Shown: positions 25,028 to 34,583 of the stretch, piece by piece
Layout: every line of letters begins with the position of its first letter
How positions within the stretch are numbered: the first letter of the stretch is position 1
Source: Hymenobacter piscis
Lineage (GTDB): Bacteria > Bacteroidota > Bacteroidia > Cytophagales > Hymenobacteraceae
Reading direction: 5' to 3'
Assembly: GCF_018760735.1 (NCBI RefSeq)
Contig: NZ_JAHHZN010000001.1
Location: 310,001-374,000, forward strand
DNA: 64,000 nucleotides
Position numbers and translations under genes: made by a program
The notes under the pieces: generated by a model
Databases searched by the model: none
What the model was told of the DNA's origin: nothing
Seen by the model: the letters and a program-made list of their open reading frames with translations, nothing else

Positions 25028-25664
25028 CCAGTAAAAACAGCACGAGGCTGCGCGGGCCGTGGGCACCGAGCACCAGCGTCTTCTCAATATCGGCCGTGCG
25101 GCTGGGCCCCGTGGTCAGGGAAATCATGGAAGGCAGTTTGTCGGGGCCGTAGCGGTGCTGCACGAGCCGGAGCGCATCCCCGATGTCGGCCACTACCTGG
25201 GAAGTGCGGGCCAGCACCAGGTGCTGGTCGGGGTAGATGGTGAGGCGCCGCCCGCTACCGGTAGCGGCCGATACCAGCACGCTGCCGGTACGCGCCACCA
25301 GCGCCTCGCAGGTGGTCAGGCCGGCCTCAGCGTGCTGCTGAAAGTCGGCTTCATCTCCCTGGAAGGCTACACTGCCGGCGTGGAGCAGCTTTTTCAGCTC
25401 CGGCTCCCACACGTACAGGTGTTCCAGCTGCTTCTCCTTTTTGTAGGCAAACAACTGGTCGTAGAAATGCTCCTCCGACTCGCAGTAGTAAAACACGCCC
25501 CCCACGCGCACGAAGCTCTGGGCAAAGGCCACCGCCAGGTCCTCCCCTTCGGCGGGCCGGGGGTGGAGCGGGGCCGTGAAATCGGGCCGCGCCGGCTGGG
25601 GCGCAGGCTGGCGCAGAGCTTCCCGAATCCGGCGCAGTACAATATCGCGGGAGGTATCCGACAT
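25002..25664 (-). CDS. LUD-domain protein (LutC/YkgG-like)
   Basis: A 220-residue protein. N-terminal helix MSDTSRDIVLRRIREALRQ is typical of LutC/YkgG. The LUD fold is seen in LTTCEALVARTGSVLVSA (about residues 126-143) and in the C-terminal ISLTTGPSRTADIEKTLVLGAHGPRSLVLFLLD. In Bacillus, LutC belongs to the iron-sulfur lactate-oxidation complex with LutA and LutB. Neither is nearby here, and in many Bacteroidota this protein lies behind ftsH as it does here, so a role other than lactate use is likely. An upstream in-frame ATG exists, but the family start is ATG 25662-25664. Confidence 0.85.
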   Translation of the reverse strand: MSDTSRDIVLRRIREALRQPAPQPARPDFTAPLHPRPAEGEDLAVAFAQSFVRVGGVFYYCESEEHFYDQLFAYKKEKQLEHLYVWEPELKKLLHAGSVAFQGDEADFQQHAEAGLTTCEALVARTGSVLVSAATGSGRRLTIYPDQHLVLARTSQVVADIGDALRLVQHRYGPDKLPSMISLTTGPSRTADIEKTLVLGAHGPRSLVLFLLDDAPAATA

Positions 25665-25796
25665 AGGCTGTAAAGGTAAGCGGTTTCGCGTATCCTGAAA
25701 ACCGGATTTCCCAAGCTCCCCCCTGGCTGCCGGCGCGCAGGAGGTATTGATGCGCTGATGCTGCCGCAGACAGCACGGGCCCAACCGGAAAAACAG

Positions 25797-25828
25797 AAAG
25801 CCTGCTGTAGCAATGTACAGCAGGCTTT
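25797..25828 (-). terminator. Terminator between ftsH and the LUD gene
   Basis: The stem AAAGCCTGCTGT / ACAGCAGGCTTT is followed on the minus strand by a T-rich stretch, so most ftsH transcripts should stop before the LUD gene. Confidence 0.75.
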
Positions 25829-25848
25829 CGGAGGCATACGTGCGGTAA

Positions 25849-27972
25849 TTACAGGGGCGTTACGGCCGAGCCGCTGGGTTCCGACGGAGAACCCGCCGGG
25901 TCCGTACCCTGATCCACCCCGGGCAGGTTCAGATCGGGCAGGTCGTTGCCGAGGGGCAGGCCGGGGTGCTCCTGCTTCCGCTCGCTCAGGGTTTCCGAGC
26001 GGTCGGTGCCAGCCATGTGGGCCTGGTAGCTGGTCTGGGTATCGTAGGGGCGCGGCCCCACGAGGCGCTGCAGGTCGTCCTGAAGCAGCACTTCCTTTTC
26101 CAGCAGCTCCTTGGCAATAACTTCCAGCTCGTGCCGACGCTCGGTGAGCAACTCCTTGGTGCGGGTATAGGCCTGGGAGATGATGGTGCGGACTTCCTCG
26201 TCAATCATCTGCGAGGTAGCCTCCGAATAGGGCTTGGTGAAGCCGTACTCGTTCTGGCCCTTGGAATCGTAGAACGATACGTTGCCGAGCTTGTCGTTCA
26301 TGCCGTACATGGTCACGATGCTGTAGGCCACCTTCGTGATGCGCTCCAGGTCGGAGAGGGCGCCGGTCGAAATCTTACCGAACACCAGCTCCTCGGCGGC
26401 GCGGCCCCCTAGGGTCATGCACATTTCGTCCATGAGCTGCTCGGTGTTGTAGAGGAACTGCTCCCGGGGCAGGTACTGCGCGTAGCCGAGCGCAGCCACG
26501 CCGCGGGGCACAATGCTCACCTTCACCAACGGGTCGGCGTGCTCGAGGAACCAGCCGGCCACGGCGTGGCCCGCTTCGTGGTAGGCCACAATCTTCTTCT
26601 CGCCGGGGCTGATGATTTTGTTTTTCTTCTCCAGGCCCCCGATCACGCGGTCTACGGCATCGGTGAAGTCCTGCATGGTCACCATCTTCTTGTCGCGGCG
26701 GGCGGCAATGAGGGCGGCTTCGTTGCAGACGTTGGCAATTTCGGCGCCGGCAAAGCCAGGCGTCATGGCGGCCAGTTTTTTGGCTTCCACGTCGGGGCCC
26801 AGGGTCAGAGGCTTGAGGTGCACGTTGAAGATCTCGGTGCGGCCGTTGATGTCGGGCTTGTCGATGCTCACCTGCCGGTCGAAGCGGCCGGGGCGCAGCA
26901 GGGCCGAGTCGAGCGTATCGGGGCGGTTGGTAGCGGCCAGGATAATGACGCCGGAATCAGTACCGAAACCGTCCATTTCCACCAGCAGGGAGTTGAGCGT
27001 GTTTTCTCGCTCGTCGTTACCGCCGGGCGTGTTGCCCCGGCTGCGGCTGCGGCCGATGGCGTCAATTTCATCGATAAAGATGATGCAGGGCGCCTTGGCC
27101 TTGGCCTGCTTGAACAGGTCGCGCACCCGGGCCGCGCCCACCCCCACGAACATTTCCACGAAATCGGAGCCCGAGAGGGAGAAGAAGGGCACGTCGGCCT
27201 CCCCGGCTACTGCCTTGGCCAGCAGGGTTTTGCCCGTACCGGGAGGACCTACCAGCAGGGCCCCTTTCGGAATTTTACCGCCGAGGATGGTGAATTTGCT
27301 GGGGTTCTTGAGAAACTCCACAATCTCCTGCACTTCCTCCTTGGCCTCTTCCAGCCCGGCCACGTCCTTGAACGTGATTTTCACCTTGTCGCCCCCCTCA
27401 AACAGGGCGGCCCGGCTCTTGCCGATGCTGAAAATCTGGCCACCGGGCCCACCAGCGCCGCTCATGCGGCGCATCAGGAACCAGAAGCCCACAAAGAGCA
27501 GAATCATAAAGCCCCAGGTGCCGATGAAGTCGCCGTAGCCGTGCTCCTCCGTAACCTTGAGGCCAACCTGACGGTCGGCGGGCAGCGTGAGCTGGAGCTT
27601 GTCGAGGTCTTCCTTGAAGACTTTGCCATCCACCACCCGGAAGCCGAACTGGGGGGCTCCCCCGGCCGGAGCCGTGGCCAGCGGACCGCGCGGGGCGAGC
27701 CGCTTGCTGTACTCGGGCTTGGCAAGAGCTTCGCGCTTGAGCGTTACTTCCACCTGCCGGTCGTTCACCAGGGCCACCTCGGCCACATCCCCGGCCTTGA
27801 GCATCTGCTCAAACTCGAGTTGCTTGATTTCGACCATGGGCTTGCTCTGGTTGATGTACACCATTCCCAGAATCAGGACGATGAGTCCCGTCAGGACCCA
27901 GAGCTGCATGCCCGGCCGGGGAGCCGGACTGGGCAGCATGGGTTTTTTCTTTTTGGGCGTCGTATCAGACAT
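25849..27972 (-). CDS. ftsH: ATP-dependent zinc metalloprotease FtsH
   Basis: A 707-residue membrane AAA+ protease that degrades unassembled or misfolded membrane proteins and regulatory proteins. Two membrane helices (about residues 22-40 and 152-170) flank a periplasmic domain. Walker A GPPGTGKT (about 240), Walker [12 protein letters not shown] (about 299), second-region-of-homology arginines in RPGRFDRQV, and zinc site HEAGH (about 463) are all present. The C-terminal 50 residues (after [15 protein letters not shown] region) are a proline- and serine-rich tail. It follows rsfS with a 99-base gap, as is common in Bacteroidota. Full length compared with family (about 650-700). Confidence 0.97.
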   Translation of the reverse strand: MSDTTPKKKKPMLPSPAPRPGMQLWVLTGLIVLILGMVYINQSKPMVEIKQLEFEQMLKAGDVAEVALVNDRQVEVTLKREALAKPEYSKRLAPRGPLATAPAGGAPQFGFRVVDGKVFKEDLDKLQLTLPADRQVGLKVTEEHGYGDFIGTWGFMILLFVGFWFLMRRMSGAGGPGGQIFSIGKSRAALFEGGDKVKITFKDVAGLEEAKEEVQEIVEFLKNPSKFTILGGKIPKGALLVGPPGTGKTLLAKAVAGEADVPFFSLSGSDFVEMFVGVGAARVRDLFKQAKAKAPCIIFIDEIDAIGRSRSRGNTPGGNDERENTLNSLLVEMDGFGTDSGVIILAATNRPDTLDSALLRPGRFDRQVSIDKPDINGRTEIFNVHLKPLTLGPDVEAKKLAAMTPGFAGAEIANVCNEAALIAARRDKKMVTMQDFTDAVDRVIGGLEKKNKIISPGEKKIVAYHEAGHAVAGWFLEHADPLVKVSIVPRGVAALGYAQYLPREQFLYNTEQLMDEMCMTLGGRAAEELVFGKISTGALSDLERITKVAYSIVTMYGMNDKLGNVSFYDSKGQNEYGFTKPYSEATSQMIDEEVRTIISQAYTRTKELLTERRHELEVIAKELLEKEVLLQDDLQRLVGPRPYDTQTSYQAHMAGTDRSETLSERKQEHPGLPLGNDLPDLNLPGVDQGTDPAGSPSEPSGSAVTPL

Positions 27973-28071
27973 GAATTGAAGTTGCTAGAACAAAAAACAA
28001 AGGCGGAACACGCCAGGCAGGCGTTTGTTAGCGTGCCCGCCAGTCTTCAGGAAGACGCCACCGGCCGCCGT

Positions 28072-28467
28072 TTACTTTACGGCCGTCGAAGTTTCGTCTT
28101 CTTCCACGTAGGTAATCTGGGCATCGCCCCACAAATCTTCCAGCGCGTAGAACTGGCGCCGGTCACGCAGAAACACGTGTACGACGACGTCCACGTAATC
28201 GAGCAGCACCCACTCGCGGTTCATGCGGCCCTCGGTCTGCCAGGGATTCTGGCCGGTGAGTTTTTCCACTTCCTCCTCTACGGAGCGCGCAATAGCATCA
28301 ATTTGCGTATCCGACGAAGCCGAGCAGATGATGAAATAATCGGCTACGGCATTTTTGAGGTCTTTCAGATTGAGTACCACGATATCGGAGGCCTTCTTCT
28401 CCTGCATGCCGCGCACTACTACATCTGCCAACTTGTCCGAATCCTGCCGAATCAAGGTACTTTTCAT
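28072..28467 (-). CDS. rsfS: Ribosome silencing factor RsfS
   Basis: A 131-residue protein of the RsfS/YbeB/Iojap family, which binds L14 of the large subunit and blocks subunit joining in starvation. Characteristic segments: KKASDIVVLNLKDLKNAVADYFIICSA, SDTQIDAIARSVEE and EWVLLDYVDVVVHVFLRDRRQFYALEDLW. ATG 28465-28467. It is divergent from birA with fewer than 50 bases between the starts, and stands at the head of rsfS-ftsH. Confidence 0.95.
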   Translation of the reverse strand: MKSTLIRQDSDKLADVVVRGMQEKKASDIVVLNLKDLKNAVADYFIICSASSDTQIDAIARSVEEEVEKLTGQNPWQTEGRMNREWVLLDYVDVVVHVFLRDRRQFYALEDLWGDAQITYVEEDETSTAVK

Positions 28468-28492
28468 AGGGTATTGTTAGGTTTGAACGTCA

Positions 28493-28499
28493 CAAAGTA
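28493..28499 (-). promoter_or_regulatory. -7 element before rsfS
   Basis: The minus strand reads TACTTTG, matching TAnnTTTG with one base fewer between, about 26 bases before the rsfS start and inside the possible N-terminus of birA. Confidence 0.4.
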
Positions 28500-28509
28500 C
28501 GAAAAACAC

Positions 28510-29271
28510 GTGGAGGCATTATCCCCCCAAACGCTCTTCACGGGCCAACAGCTTGTCTGGCTGCCCGAATGCGCTTCAACGAACACCGAAGCGCAGCTAT
28601 TGGTTGGCCAAAACCGGGCCACGGATGGCTGCTGCGTCATAACCGACAAACAGACCGCCGGCCGGGGCCAGCGCGGCAACCAGTGGGAGGCCGCCCCGGG
28701 CGAAAACCTGACGCTGTCGGTGGTCTGGCGGCCGGCATTTCTGCCCGCCGCCGACCAGTTTCTGCTCAGCCAGGCCGTGGCGCTGGCCGTGCACGACTGG
28801 CTCACGGCCCTGCTGGGTTCCGCGCCGGCCCTGCGGGTGAAGTGGCCGAACGACATTTTCTACGGCGCGCAGAAGCTGGGCGGCATCCTGATTGAGAACA
28901 CCCTGAGCGGCGCAAAGATTCAGCACAGCGTCGTGGGCATCGGGCTGAACGTGAACCAGCAGGAATTCGGAGTACCTACGGCCACTTCCTTGGGCGGCCT
29001 GACGGGCCGGGCCTACCAGCTGGGTCCACTGGCGGCCCGGCTGCTGGAGGCCCTGGAGCGCCGCTACCTGCAGCTGCGGGCGGGCCGGGTGCAGGAGCTG
29101 CGGGCCGCGTATCTGAGCGTGCTGTACCGCTTCGGGGAAGAACACGCCTACGAGGCCGGCGGGCAGCCCCTGCGCGGCCGGATTACGGGCGTGGATGAAG
29201 CCGGCCGGCTGGCTGTGGCTACCGCCGGTCAGGTACGGTACTTCGATCTAAAGGAAATCCGCTACGTGTAA
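28510..29271 (+). CDS. birA: Biotin--[acetyl-CoA-carboxylase] ligase (BirA, group I)
   Basis: A 253-residue enzyme without the DNA-binding domain of bifunctional BirA. The ATP/biotin-binding motif GRGQRGNQW (about residues 55-63) is intact, followed by LTLSVVWRP, LRVKWPNDIFYGAQKLGGIL and VVGIGLNVNQ, all typical. It attaches biotin to carboxylase carrier proteins in the cytoplasm. There is no ATG near the N-terminus; GTG 28510 fits best, with TTG 28483 as alternative. The divergent rsfS promoter overlaps this area. The C-terminal cap domain (GRITGVDEAGRLAVATAGQVR) is present, so the enzyme looks complete. Confidence 0.92.
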   Translation: MEALSPQTLFTGQQLVWLPECASTNTEAQLLVGQNRATDGCCVITDKQTAGRGQRGNQWEAAPGENLTLSVVWRPAFLPAADQFLLSQAVALAVHDWLTALLGSAPALRVKWPNDIFYGAQKLGGILIENTLSGAKIQHSVVGIGLNVNQQEFGVPTATSLGGLTGRAYQLGPLAARLLEALERRYLQLRAGRVQELRAAYLSVLYRFGEEHAYEAGGQPLRGRITGVDEAGRLAVATAGQVRYFDLKEIRYV

Positions 29272-29485
29272 AGCACACCCCATCGACAATTTTATCATTT
29301 TAGTATATTCACTGCCAACTATTTAGTGTACTTTACCGTCTCTATCTCTAAACCCGTGGGCAACCTCCGCGTCTGACCCGGTATCTGTCTGCCTGACGCT
29401 GCTTGGCAACAAGGCATGGTAGTTGTCATTTATCCGATAGCCCCGCGGGCTTTATTTCCTCTCCGACTACGCTCTGCAGCATGCC

Positions 29486-29953
29486 ATGAAACTTACGCTT
29501 CGCTCCCTCTCGCTCTTATTTCTGCTCTTGTGGCAGCTGCCGCTGCTGGCGGCTACTTACACGCTCAAGGCCAAAGGCGGCCTCTACCACGCGACGGCCG
29601 CTACCCGCAACACCGGACGGCCGCTCACGGCCCCGCGCATGACGCCCGTGGCTCTGACGCAGACCGCGCCGGCCGCCGCTGCCCGCCCCGTAACGCCCGC
29701 TTTCCTGATTTCGCCCAACCCCTCGCACGGGCTGGTTACTATTTCGGTGGCCTCGCTCACTGCCGGCTACGACTACAAGCTGCGCCTGAGCAACATCATC
29801 GGGCGGGAAGTGCGCACGGTGGCCCTGCGGCCCGACACCTCCGACCGGGGTATGAACCTGAACCTCTCCGACCTGCCTTCCGGCATGTACTTCTACAGCC
29901 TGCTCCAGAACGACCGGGTGGTATCGACCAAACGGCTGCTGCTCCAGAACTGA
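29486..29953 (+). CDS. Small secreted protein with T9SS type A sorting domain
   Basis: A 155-residue protein: signal peptide (MKLTLRSLSLLFLLLWQLPL, cleavage near LAA), a 50-residue Ala/Thr/Pro-rich linker, and a T9SS C-terminal domain from FLISPNPSHGLVTISV to SDLPSGMYFYSLLQNDRVVSTKRLLL. Almost nothing but the sorting domain is exported, so it has no visible enzymatic part. It may be a tiny surface peptide or the remnant of a larger cargo. The AT-rich upstream region (29275-29335) is a probable promoter. Confidence 0.8.
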   Translation: MKLTLRSLSLLFLLLWQLPLLAATYTLKAKGGLYHATAATRNTGRPLTAPRMTPVALTQTAPAAAARPVTPAFLISPNPSHGLVTISVASLTAGYDYKLRLSNIIGREVRTVALRPDTSDRGMNLNLSDLPSGMYFYSLLQNDRVVSTKRLLLQN

Positions 29954-29988
29954 CCCGCCCGCTCCGCGCACTCCCGAATGCTTACGCT

Positions 29989-30017
29989 AAAGCCTCTGCC
30001 CTTCCGGCGGAGGCTTT
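29989..30017 (+). terminator. Terminator after the T9SS small protein
   Basis: The stem AAAGCCTC..GAGGCTTTT (with GCC/GGC extension) is T-rich on the right. Confidence 0.65.
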
Positions 30018-30205
30018 TGCGTTGGGGCCGGCCGGGGGCCGATTCTCCGGGTTGGTTGAGGTGCAGCGGGCCGTTGGTTGATTTCGCGTGCGGACCTCGC
30101 TACTTATTGGCTACTTTTGGACTTTCGCTGACTTTCTCTCTGAACCTTTTCCCCGTTGCTTAGCGGCGGACCGGCACCCGCTGGTCCTTTCCCCTACCCT
30201 ACTTT

Positions 30206-33196
30206 ATGCGGAGTTACAAAAGCCTGAATAACCTGGTCGGCTGGCTGGTATTTGCCCTGGCCACCGTTGTGTTTTTACTCACGATAGAGCCCACGGCCTC
30301 GTTCTGGGACTGCGGCGAATTCATTGCCTGCTCCTACAAGCTGCTGGTGCCCCACCCCCCCGGCGCCCCCACCTTCCTGCTGCTGGGCCGCCTGTTCTCG
30401 CTGCTCAGCTTCGGGGACGTGACCAAGGTATCGGTGCTGGTGAACACGCTGTCGGCGCTGAGCTCCTCGTTCACGGTGCTGTTCCTGTTCTGGATTATCA
30501 CCATGCTGGCCAAGAAGCTGGTGCTGCGCCGCCCCGGTATGCACGACGATCGGCAGCTGGAGCCCACCTTCGGGCAGACGCTGCTGATTCTGGGCGCCGG
30601 CGCCGTGGGCTCCCTGGCCTACGCCTTCTCCGATTCGTTCTGGTTCAACGCCGTGGAAGCCGAGGTGTACGCCATGTCGTCGTTGTGCACGGCGGCGGTG
30701 GTGTGGCTGATGCTGAAGTGGGAAAACCGCGCCGACGAGCCCGATTCGGACCGGTGGCTGGTGCTGCTGGCCTACGTTATCGGTCTGAGCATCGGGGTGC
30801 ACTTGCTCAACCTGCTGGCTATTCCGGCCCTGGGCTTCATTTACTACTACCGCCGCACCCAGAACCCGACGACGATGGGCGGCCTGATCACGCTGGTAGT
30901 CAGTGCCCTGATTGTGGGCCTGATTCTGGCCGGCATCATTCCCGGCCTGCCCACCCTGGCCGGCGCCTTCGAGGTGTTCTTCGTCAATACCGTGGGGCTG
31001 CCCTTCAACTGGGGCATCGTGATTTTCCTGGTGCTGTTCGTGGGGCTGATCTGGCTGGGCTTCCAGCAGTCGTTTAAGCGCCGGAGCCGGTTGCTGAATA
31101 CCGTGATGCTGAGCTTCGTGTTCATCCTGATCGGGTATTCTTCCTACCTGATTGTGCCCATCCGCAGCTCCTACCATCCCACCATCAACGAAAACAACCC
31201 CGAGGACGTGCTCTCCTTCGTGAGCTACCTCAAGCGGGAGCAGTACGGCGACCGGCCCCTGCTCTACGGCCCCCAGCTCAACGCCCAGCCCGTGGCCCAG
31301 ACCGACGGCGCTCCGCGTTACGTGCGCCAGGGCGACAAATACGTGGTGGCCGAGTACCGCCCGGTGCTCGAGTACCGCCCCGAGGACAAAATGCTGCTGC
31401 CCCGCATTTACAGCTCCGATCCGCTGCACGTGTACAACTACCAGAAGTGGGTGGCCGGCATCAGCAAGGACGTGAAGCCCACCATGGGCCAGAACCTGGA
31501 GTTCCTGTTCAAGTACCAGATGGGCCACATGTTCTGGCGCTACTTCATGTGGAACTACGTGGGCCGCGAAGGTGATTTGCAGCAGTCCGGCATTCTGTGG
31601 GGCAGCGCCGACGGCAACGGTCTGCCCGAGCGGGTGGCCGACAGCCCGGCCCGCAACGCCTTCTTCGCCCTGCCCCTGATCCTGGGCCTGCTGGGCCTGT
31701 TCTTCCACATCCGCCGCGACGGGCGCAACGCCTTCATTGTGGCCCTGCTGTTCCTGTTCACGGGTCTGGCCATCGTGATTTACCTCAACCAGCCGCCCAT
31801 CGAGCCCCGGGAGCGGGACTACACCTTCGCGGGGGCCACGTTTGCCTTCGCCATCTGGATCGGGCTGGGCGTGCTGGCCCTGGCCGAAATGCTGCAATCC
31901 GTGCTGAAGGCCGATACCGTGCGGGCCGGCGTGGTGACGCTGCTGGGCCTGGTGGTGCCGGGCATCATGGTGGCCCAGGGCTGGAACGACCACGACCGGT
32001 CGGGCCGCTACCTCTCCGTGGATTCGGCCAAGAACCTGCTCAACTCCTGCGCTCCGAATGCCATCCTGTTTACCAACGGCGACAATGACACCTTCCCGCT
32101 CTGGTACGCCCAGGAAGTGGAAGGCATCCGCACCGACGTGCGCGTGGCCGTACTCAGCTACCTGAACACCGACTGGTACATCGACCAGATGAAGCGCGAC
32201 TCCTACAAATCGGCGCCGCTGCCCATCTCGATGGAAAACAGCAACTACAAGCAGGGCACCAACGACTACCTGCCCTACGCCGAAAATCCGGCCGTGAAGG
32301 AAGTGGACGTGCGCCAGTTCATGCAGCTGGTGGAGCAGAACAGCCCCCTGCTGCAGGTGGGCTACGGCGACGGCCGCACCATGCTCTCCTTCCCCTCGCG
32401 CAGCTTCTATTTGCCCGTTGATACGGTGGCCGTGGAGAAAATGGGCATCGTACCGGCCAGCCGCCGCGCCCAGCTCGTGCCGCGCATGGAGTGGCAGGTG
32501 AGCAAGAGTGCCATCGAGAAAAAGAGCCTTGTGATTCTCGATATTCTGGCGACCAACAACTGGCAGCGGCCGGTGTACTTCTCCAGCACCGTGGACTCGC
32601 GCGACTTCATGGGCCTGCAGCCCTATTTCCAGCTCGAAGGCATGGCCTACCGCATCCTGCCCGCCAAGGACCCCAACTACGACCCCAAGGGCGGCGGCGA
32701 CGAAGGCTACGTGGCCGAGGACCTGATGTATGAGAAGCTCATGAAGACCTTCGCCTACCGCGGCCTCGACAACCCTGGCATCTTCTACGACGAGAACAAC
32801 CTGCGCTTCCCGGCCAACTACCGCGACAAATTCTCGCGCCTGGCCGATGCCCTGCTGGCCAACGGCGACAAGGTCCGGGCCAAGCAGGTGCTCGACAAAG
32901 CCTTTGAGGTAATGCCCGACAAGGCCATCCCCTACGATTACTACGTGCCCCAGTTCATTCCGGCCCTGGTAGCGGTGGGCGACACCAAGCGGGCCAACGA
33001 AATCATGGACACCATGACCGGCCGCGCCGAGCGGGGCCTGGCCTACTACAGCACCCACAACCAGCCCCTGTTCGACCAGGAGTTCCAGACCTACCTGCTG
33101 AGCCTGAACAGCATCGGCCGCGCCGCCGAGGCCATCGGCGACCAAGCCCGGGCCGAGCGGGCCATCAAGCTGCTCAACCAATATTACCAGCGGTAA
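30206..33196 (+). CDS. DUF2723 / GT117-like multi-membrane glycosyltransferase
   Basis: A 996-residue protein with roughly 10-12 membrane helices in the first half and a soluble C-terminal half. The signature EPTASFWDCGEFIACSYKLLVPHPPGAPTFLLLGRLF (about residues 28-65) carries the Asp-Cys-Gly-Glu and HPPG motifs of the GT-C-like DUF2723 family. The human relative TMEM260 is an O-mannosyltransferase. In Bacteroidota, O-glycosylation of secreted proteins is widespread and this protein is a plausible lipid-linked-sugar transferase, but the acceptor is unknown. The second half contains TPR-like helices near the end (LADALLANGDKVRAKQVLDKAFEVMP). Start ATG 30206 is certain. Ends at a clear terminator and then a long hairpin. 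Confidence 0.88.
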   Translation: MRSYKSLNNLVGWLVFALATVVFLLTIEPTASFWDCGEFIACSYKLLVPHPPGAPTFLLLGRLFSLLSFGDVTKVSVLVNTLSALSSSFTVLFLFWIITMLAKKLVLRRPGMHDDRQLEPTFGQTLLILGAGAVGSLAYAFSDSFWFNAVEAEVYAMSSLCTAAVVWLMLKWENRADEPDSDRWLVLLAYVIGLSIGVHLLNLLAIPALGFIYYYRRTQNPTTMGGLITLVVSALIVGLILAGIIPGLPTLAGAFEVFFVNTVGLPFNWGIVIFLVLFVGLIWLGFQQSFKRRSRLLNTVMLSFVFILIGYSSYLIVPIRSSYHPTINENNPEDVLSFVSYLKREQYGDRPLLYGPQLNAQPVAQTDGAPRYVRQGDKYVVAEYRPVLEYRPEDKMLLPRIYSSDPLHVYNYQKWVAGISKDVKPTMGQNLEFLFKYQMGHMFWRYFMWNYVGREGDLQQSGILWGSADGNGLPERVADSPARNAFFALPLILGLLGLFFHIRRDGRNAFIVALLFLFTGLAIVIYLNQPPIEPRERDYTFAGATFAFAIWIGLGVLALAEMLQSVLKADTVRAGVVTLLGLVVPGIMVAQGWNDHDRSGRYLSVDSAKNLLNSCAPNAILFTNGDNDTFPLWYAQEVEGIRTDVRVAVLSYLNTDWYIDQMKRDSYKSAPLPISMENSNYKQGTNDYLPYAENPAVKEVDVRQFMQLVEQNSPLLQVGYGDGRTMLSFPSRSFYLPVDTVAVEKMGIVPASRRAQLVPRMEWQVSKSAIEKKSLVILDILATNNWQRPVYFSSTVDSRDFMGLQPYFQLEGMAYRILPAKDPNYDPKGGGDEGYVAEDLMYEKLMKTFAYRGLDNPGIFYDENNLRFPANYRDKFSRLADALLANGDKVRAKQVLDKAFEVMPDKAIPYDYYVPQFIPALVAVGDTKRANEIMDTMTGRAERGLAYYSTHNQPLFDQEFQTYLLSLNSIGRAAEAIGDQARAERAIKLLNQYYQR

Positions 33197-33219
33197 CCGC
33201 CGCCAGCGGTAAGCAAGCA

Positions 33220-33250
33220 GGCCGACTCCGGAAACGGGGTCGGCCTTTTT
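33220..33250 (+). terminator. Terminator after DUF2723 gene
   Basis: The stem AGGCCGACTCC / GGGGTCGGCCT is followed by TTTT. Confidence 0.85.
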
Positions 33251-33261
33251 GTTGCTGAGGT

Positions 33262-33385
33262 CACCTCCCCCCCCGGCCCCCTCTCCTCGGGGAGAGGGGG
33301 AGCCTGAAGAGTTGGCTGATGGCTGATAGCTTTTTGAACGGAGGCTAACAGCTAACAGCTCGGAGAGGGGGCCGGGGGTGAGGTG
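33262..33385. repeat. CACCTC(A)CCCCCGGCCCCCTCTCC inverted repeat with inner element
   Basis: Outer arms 33262-33286 and 33362-33385 pair with little mismatch (CACCTC, CCCGGCCCCCTCTCC). The inner 75 bases carry a second hairpin-like piece and short GGCTGATGGCTGATAGC / AGGCTAACAGCTAACAGCT heptad-like repeats, which also contain TGA or TAA. The element fills the gap between convergent genes and ends one base before the arsM stop. Confidence 0.8.
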
Positions 33386-33386
33386 T

Positions 33387-34436
33387 TTAGCAGCCGCAGC
33401 CGGGGGCAGCATCATCGGCGCTGCCGGTGGCGGCCGGGGCGGGGCCGCAGTCGAAGAGGCCGAAGTGCTGGGTTTGGTCGCCGGTTACGCGGAAGTGGGC
33501 GCCGTAGCGGGTATCGGAGACCATGGCAGCGGTGTTGCCGCACACGAGCATGGGCCGGCCGGTTTCGAAGCGGTGGTGGTCGTCGAGCACGAAGGCGTGG
33601 GGCTGGCCGGGCAGGGTGCCCAGGTAGGTGGCCACCTGGCCGTGGTCCTCGCACCGGTCTTCCAGCTCAAGCTTGAAGGCCCGGACCGTGAGCGAATAGA
33701 ACCGGATGTTGCCCACCTTTTCCTCAATTTCGGGGTTGCCGATGGTGAGGCGGCGGCTGGCCGTGAGGCGGTAGTCGCGCACCCCGATCTGGTGGAGCAG
33801 GCGGCGGAAATCCTCCGTGTACAACGCCCCGCTCAGGCACTCGCCGTAGAGCACCGGATCCTGGCGCAGGCTTTCGGGGATGCGGCGGTCGGCGAAGACG
33901 TCGGCAATGTGCAGCTCGCCGCCGGGCTTGAGGACCCGGAAAATCTCGCGGTAAGTGGCTTCCTTATCGGTGCTGAGGTTGATGACGCAGTTGCTCACCA
34001 CGATGTCCACGCTGTTGTCTTCCAGACCGGCAGTGCGCAGATCCTCGATGTAGCCGTGGCGGAATTCCACATTGGGCGCGGCGTAGCCGAACCGCTCGGT
34101 GTGAGCCCCAATGTGGCGGCGGGCCACTGCGAGCTGCTCCTCGGTCATATCGACGCCAATCACGCGGCCGTGCTCGCCCACCAGTTTGGAGAGCAGATAC
34201 ACGTCGCGGCCGCTGCCCGAGCCCAGGTCGAGCACGGTGCAGCCTTCCACGGCCGGGGGCACGGCCACGCCGCAGCCGTAGTACTTCTCCAGCACCTCGG
34301 GCTCGAGCTGGGCCAGAATGCGCTTGTGTTCGGCCGGAATATCATCGGTGCAGCAGGCGTTGGTTTGTAAGTCCTGCTGGGTCTGGAGCTGCTGGCCGTA
34401 GTACTGCCGGACCTGTTGTTGGGTGAGTTGTTCCAT
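33387..34436 (-). CDS. arsM: Arsenite S-adenosylmethionine methyltransferase
   Basis: A 349-residue cytoplasmic methyltransferase that converts trivalent arsenic to methylated species. SAM motif I is VLDLGSGSGRDVYLLSKLVG (about residues 69-88). Cysteines expected for As(III) binding are present: CC in TNACCTDD (about 28), C in KYYGCGV, SNCVINLS (about 150) and GECLSGALY (about 200). The last residues are GCGC, an additional Cys-rich tail. No arsR, arsB or arsC gene is adjacent, so it stands alone. A TAnnTTTG-like -7 element precedes it. Separated by only a hairpin from the DUF2723 gene. Confidence 0.92.
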   Translation of the reverse strand: MEQLTQQQVRQYYGQQLQTQQDLQTNACCTDDIPAEHKRILAQLEPEVLEKYYGCGVAVPPAVEGCTVLDLGSGSGRDVYLLSKLVGEHGRVIGVDMTEEQLAVARRHIGAHTERFGYAAPNVEFRHGYIEDLRTAGLEDNSVDIVVSNCVINLSTDKEATYREIFRVLKPGGELHIADVFADRRIPESLRQDPVLYGECLSGALYTEDFRRLLHQIGVRDYRLTASRRLTIGNPEIEEKVGNIRFYSLTVRAFKLELEDRCEDHGQVATYLGTLPGQPHAFVLDDHHRFETGRPMLVCGNTAAMVSDTRYGAHFRVTGDQTQHFGLFDCGPAPAATGSADDAAPGCGC

Positions 34437-34486
34437 GGGGTGGTTATGCGGTGGTAATGGAAGCTTTTGAGTAGCTTCCTCCGGCC

Positions 34487-34493
34487 AAAGTAC
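34487..34493 (-). promoter_or_regulatory. -7 element before arsM
   Basis: The minus strand reads TACTTTG about 50 bases upstream of the arsM ATG; no arsR-type operator with inverted repeat was recognised. Confidence 0.4.
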
Positions 34494-34583
34494 GCATTTG
34501 ACCGGAGGGCCCGGATGTGGCGCCCACGTACATAATTCGGCCGCCGAACCACCCCGACAACCTGCGTTGGAGTTTCAAGTCGT

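Noticed and set aside
30275..33415. A 1046-codon minus-strand frame opposite the DUF2723 gene
   Set aside because: His/Gly/Val-rich antisense translation typical of GC bias; the + strand has the family signature.
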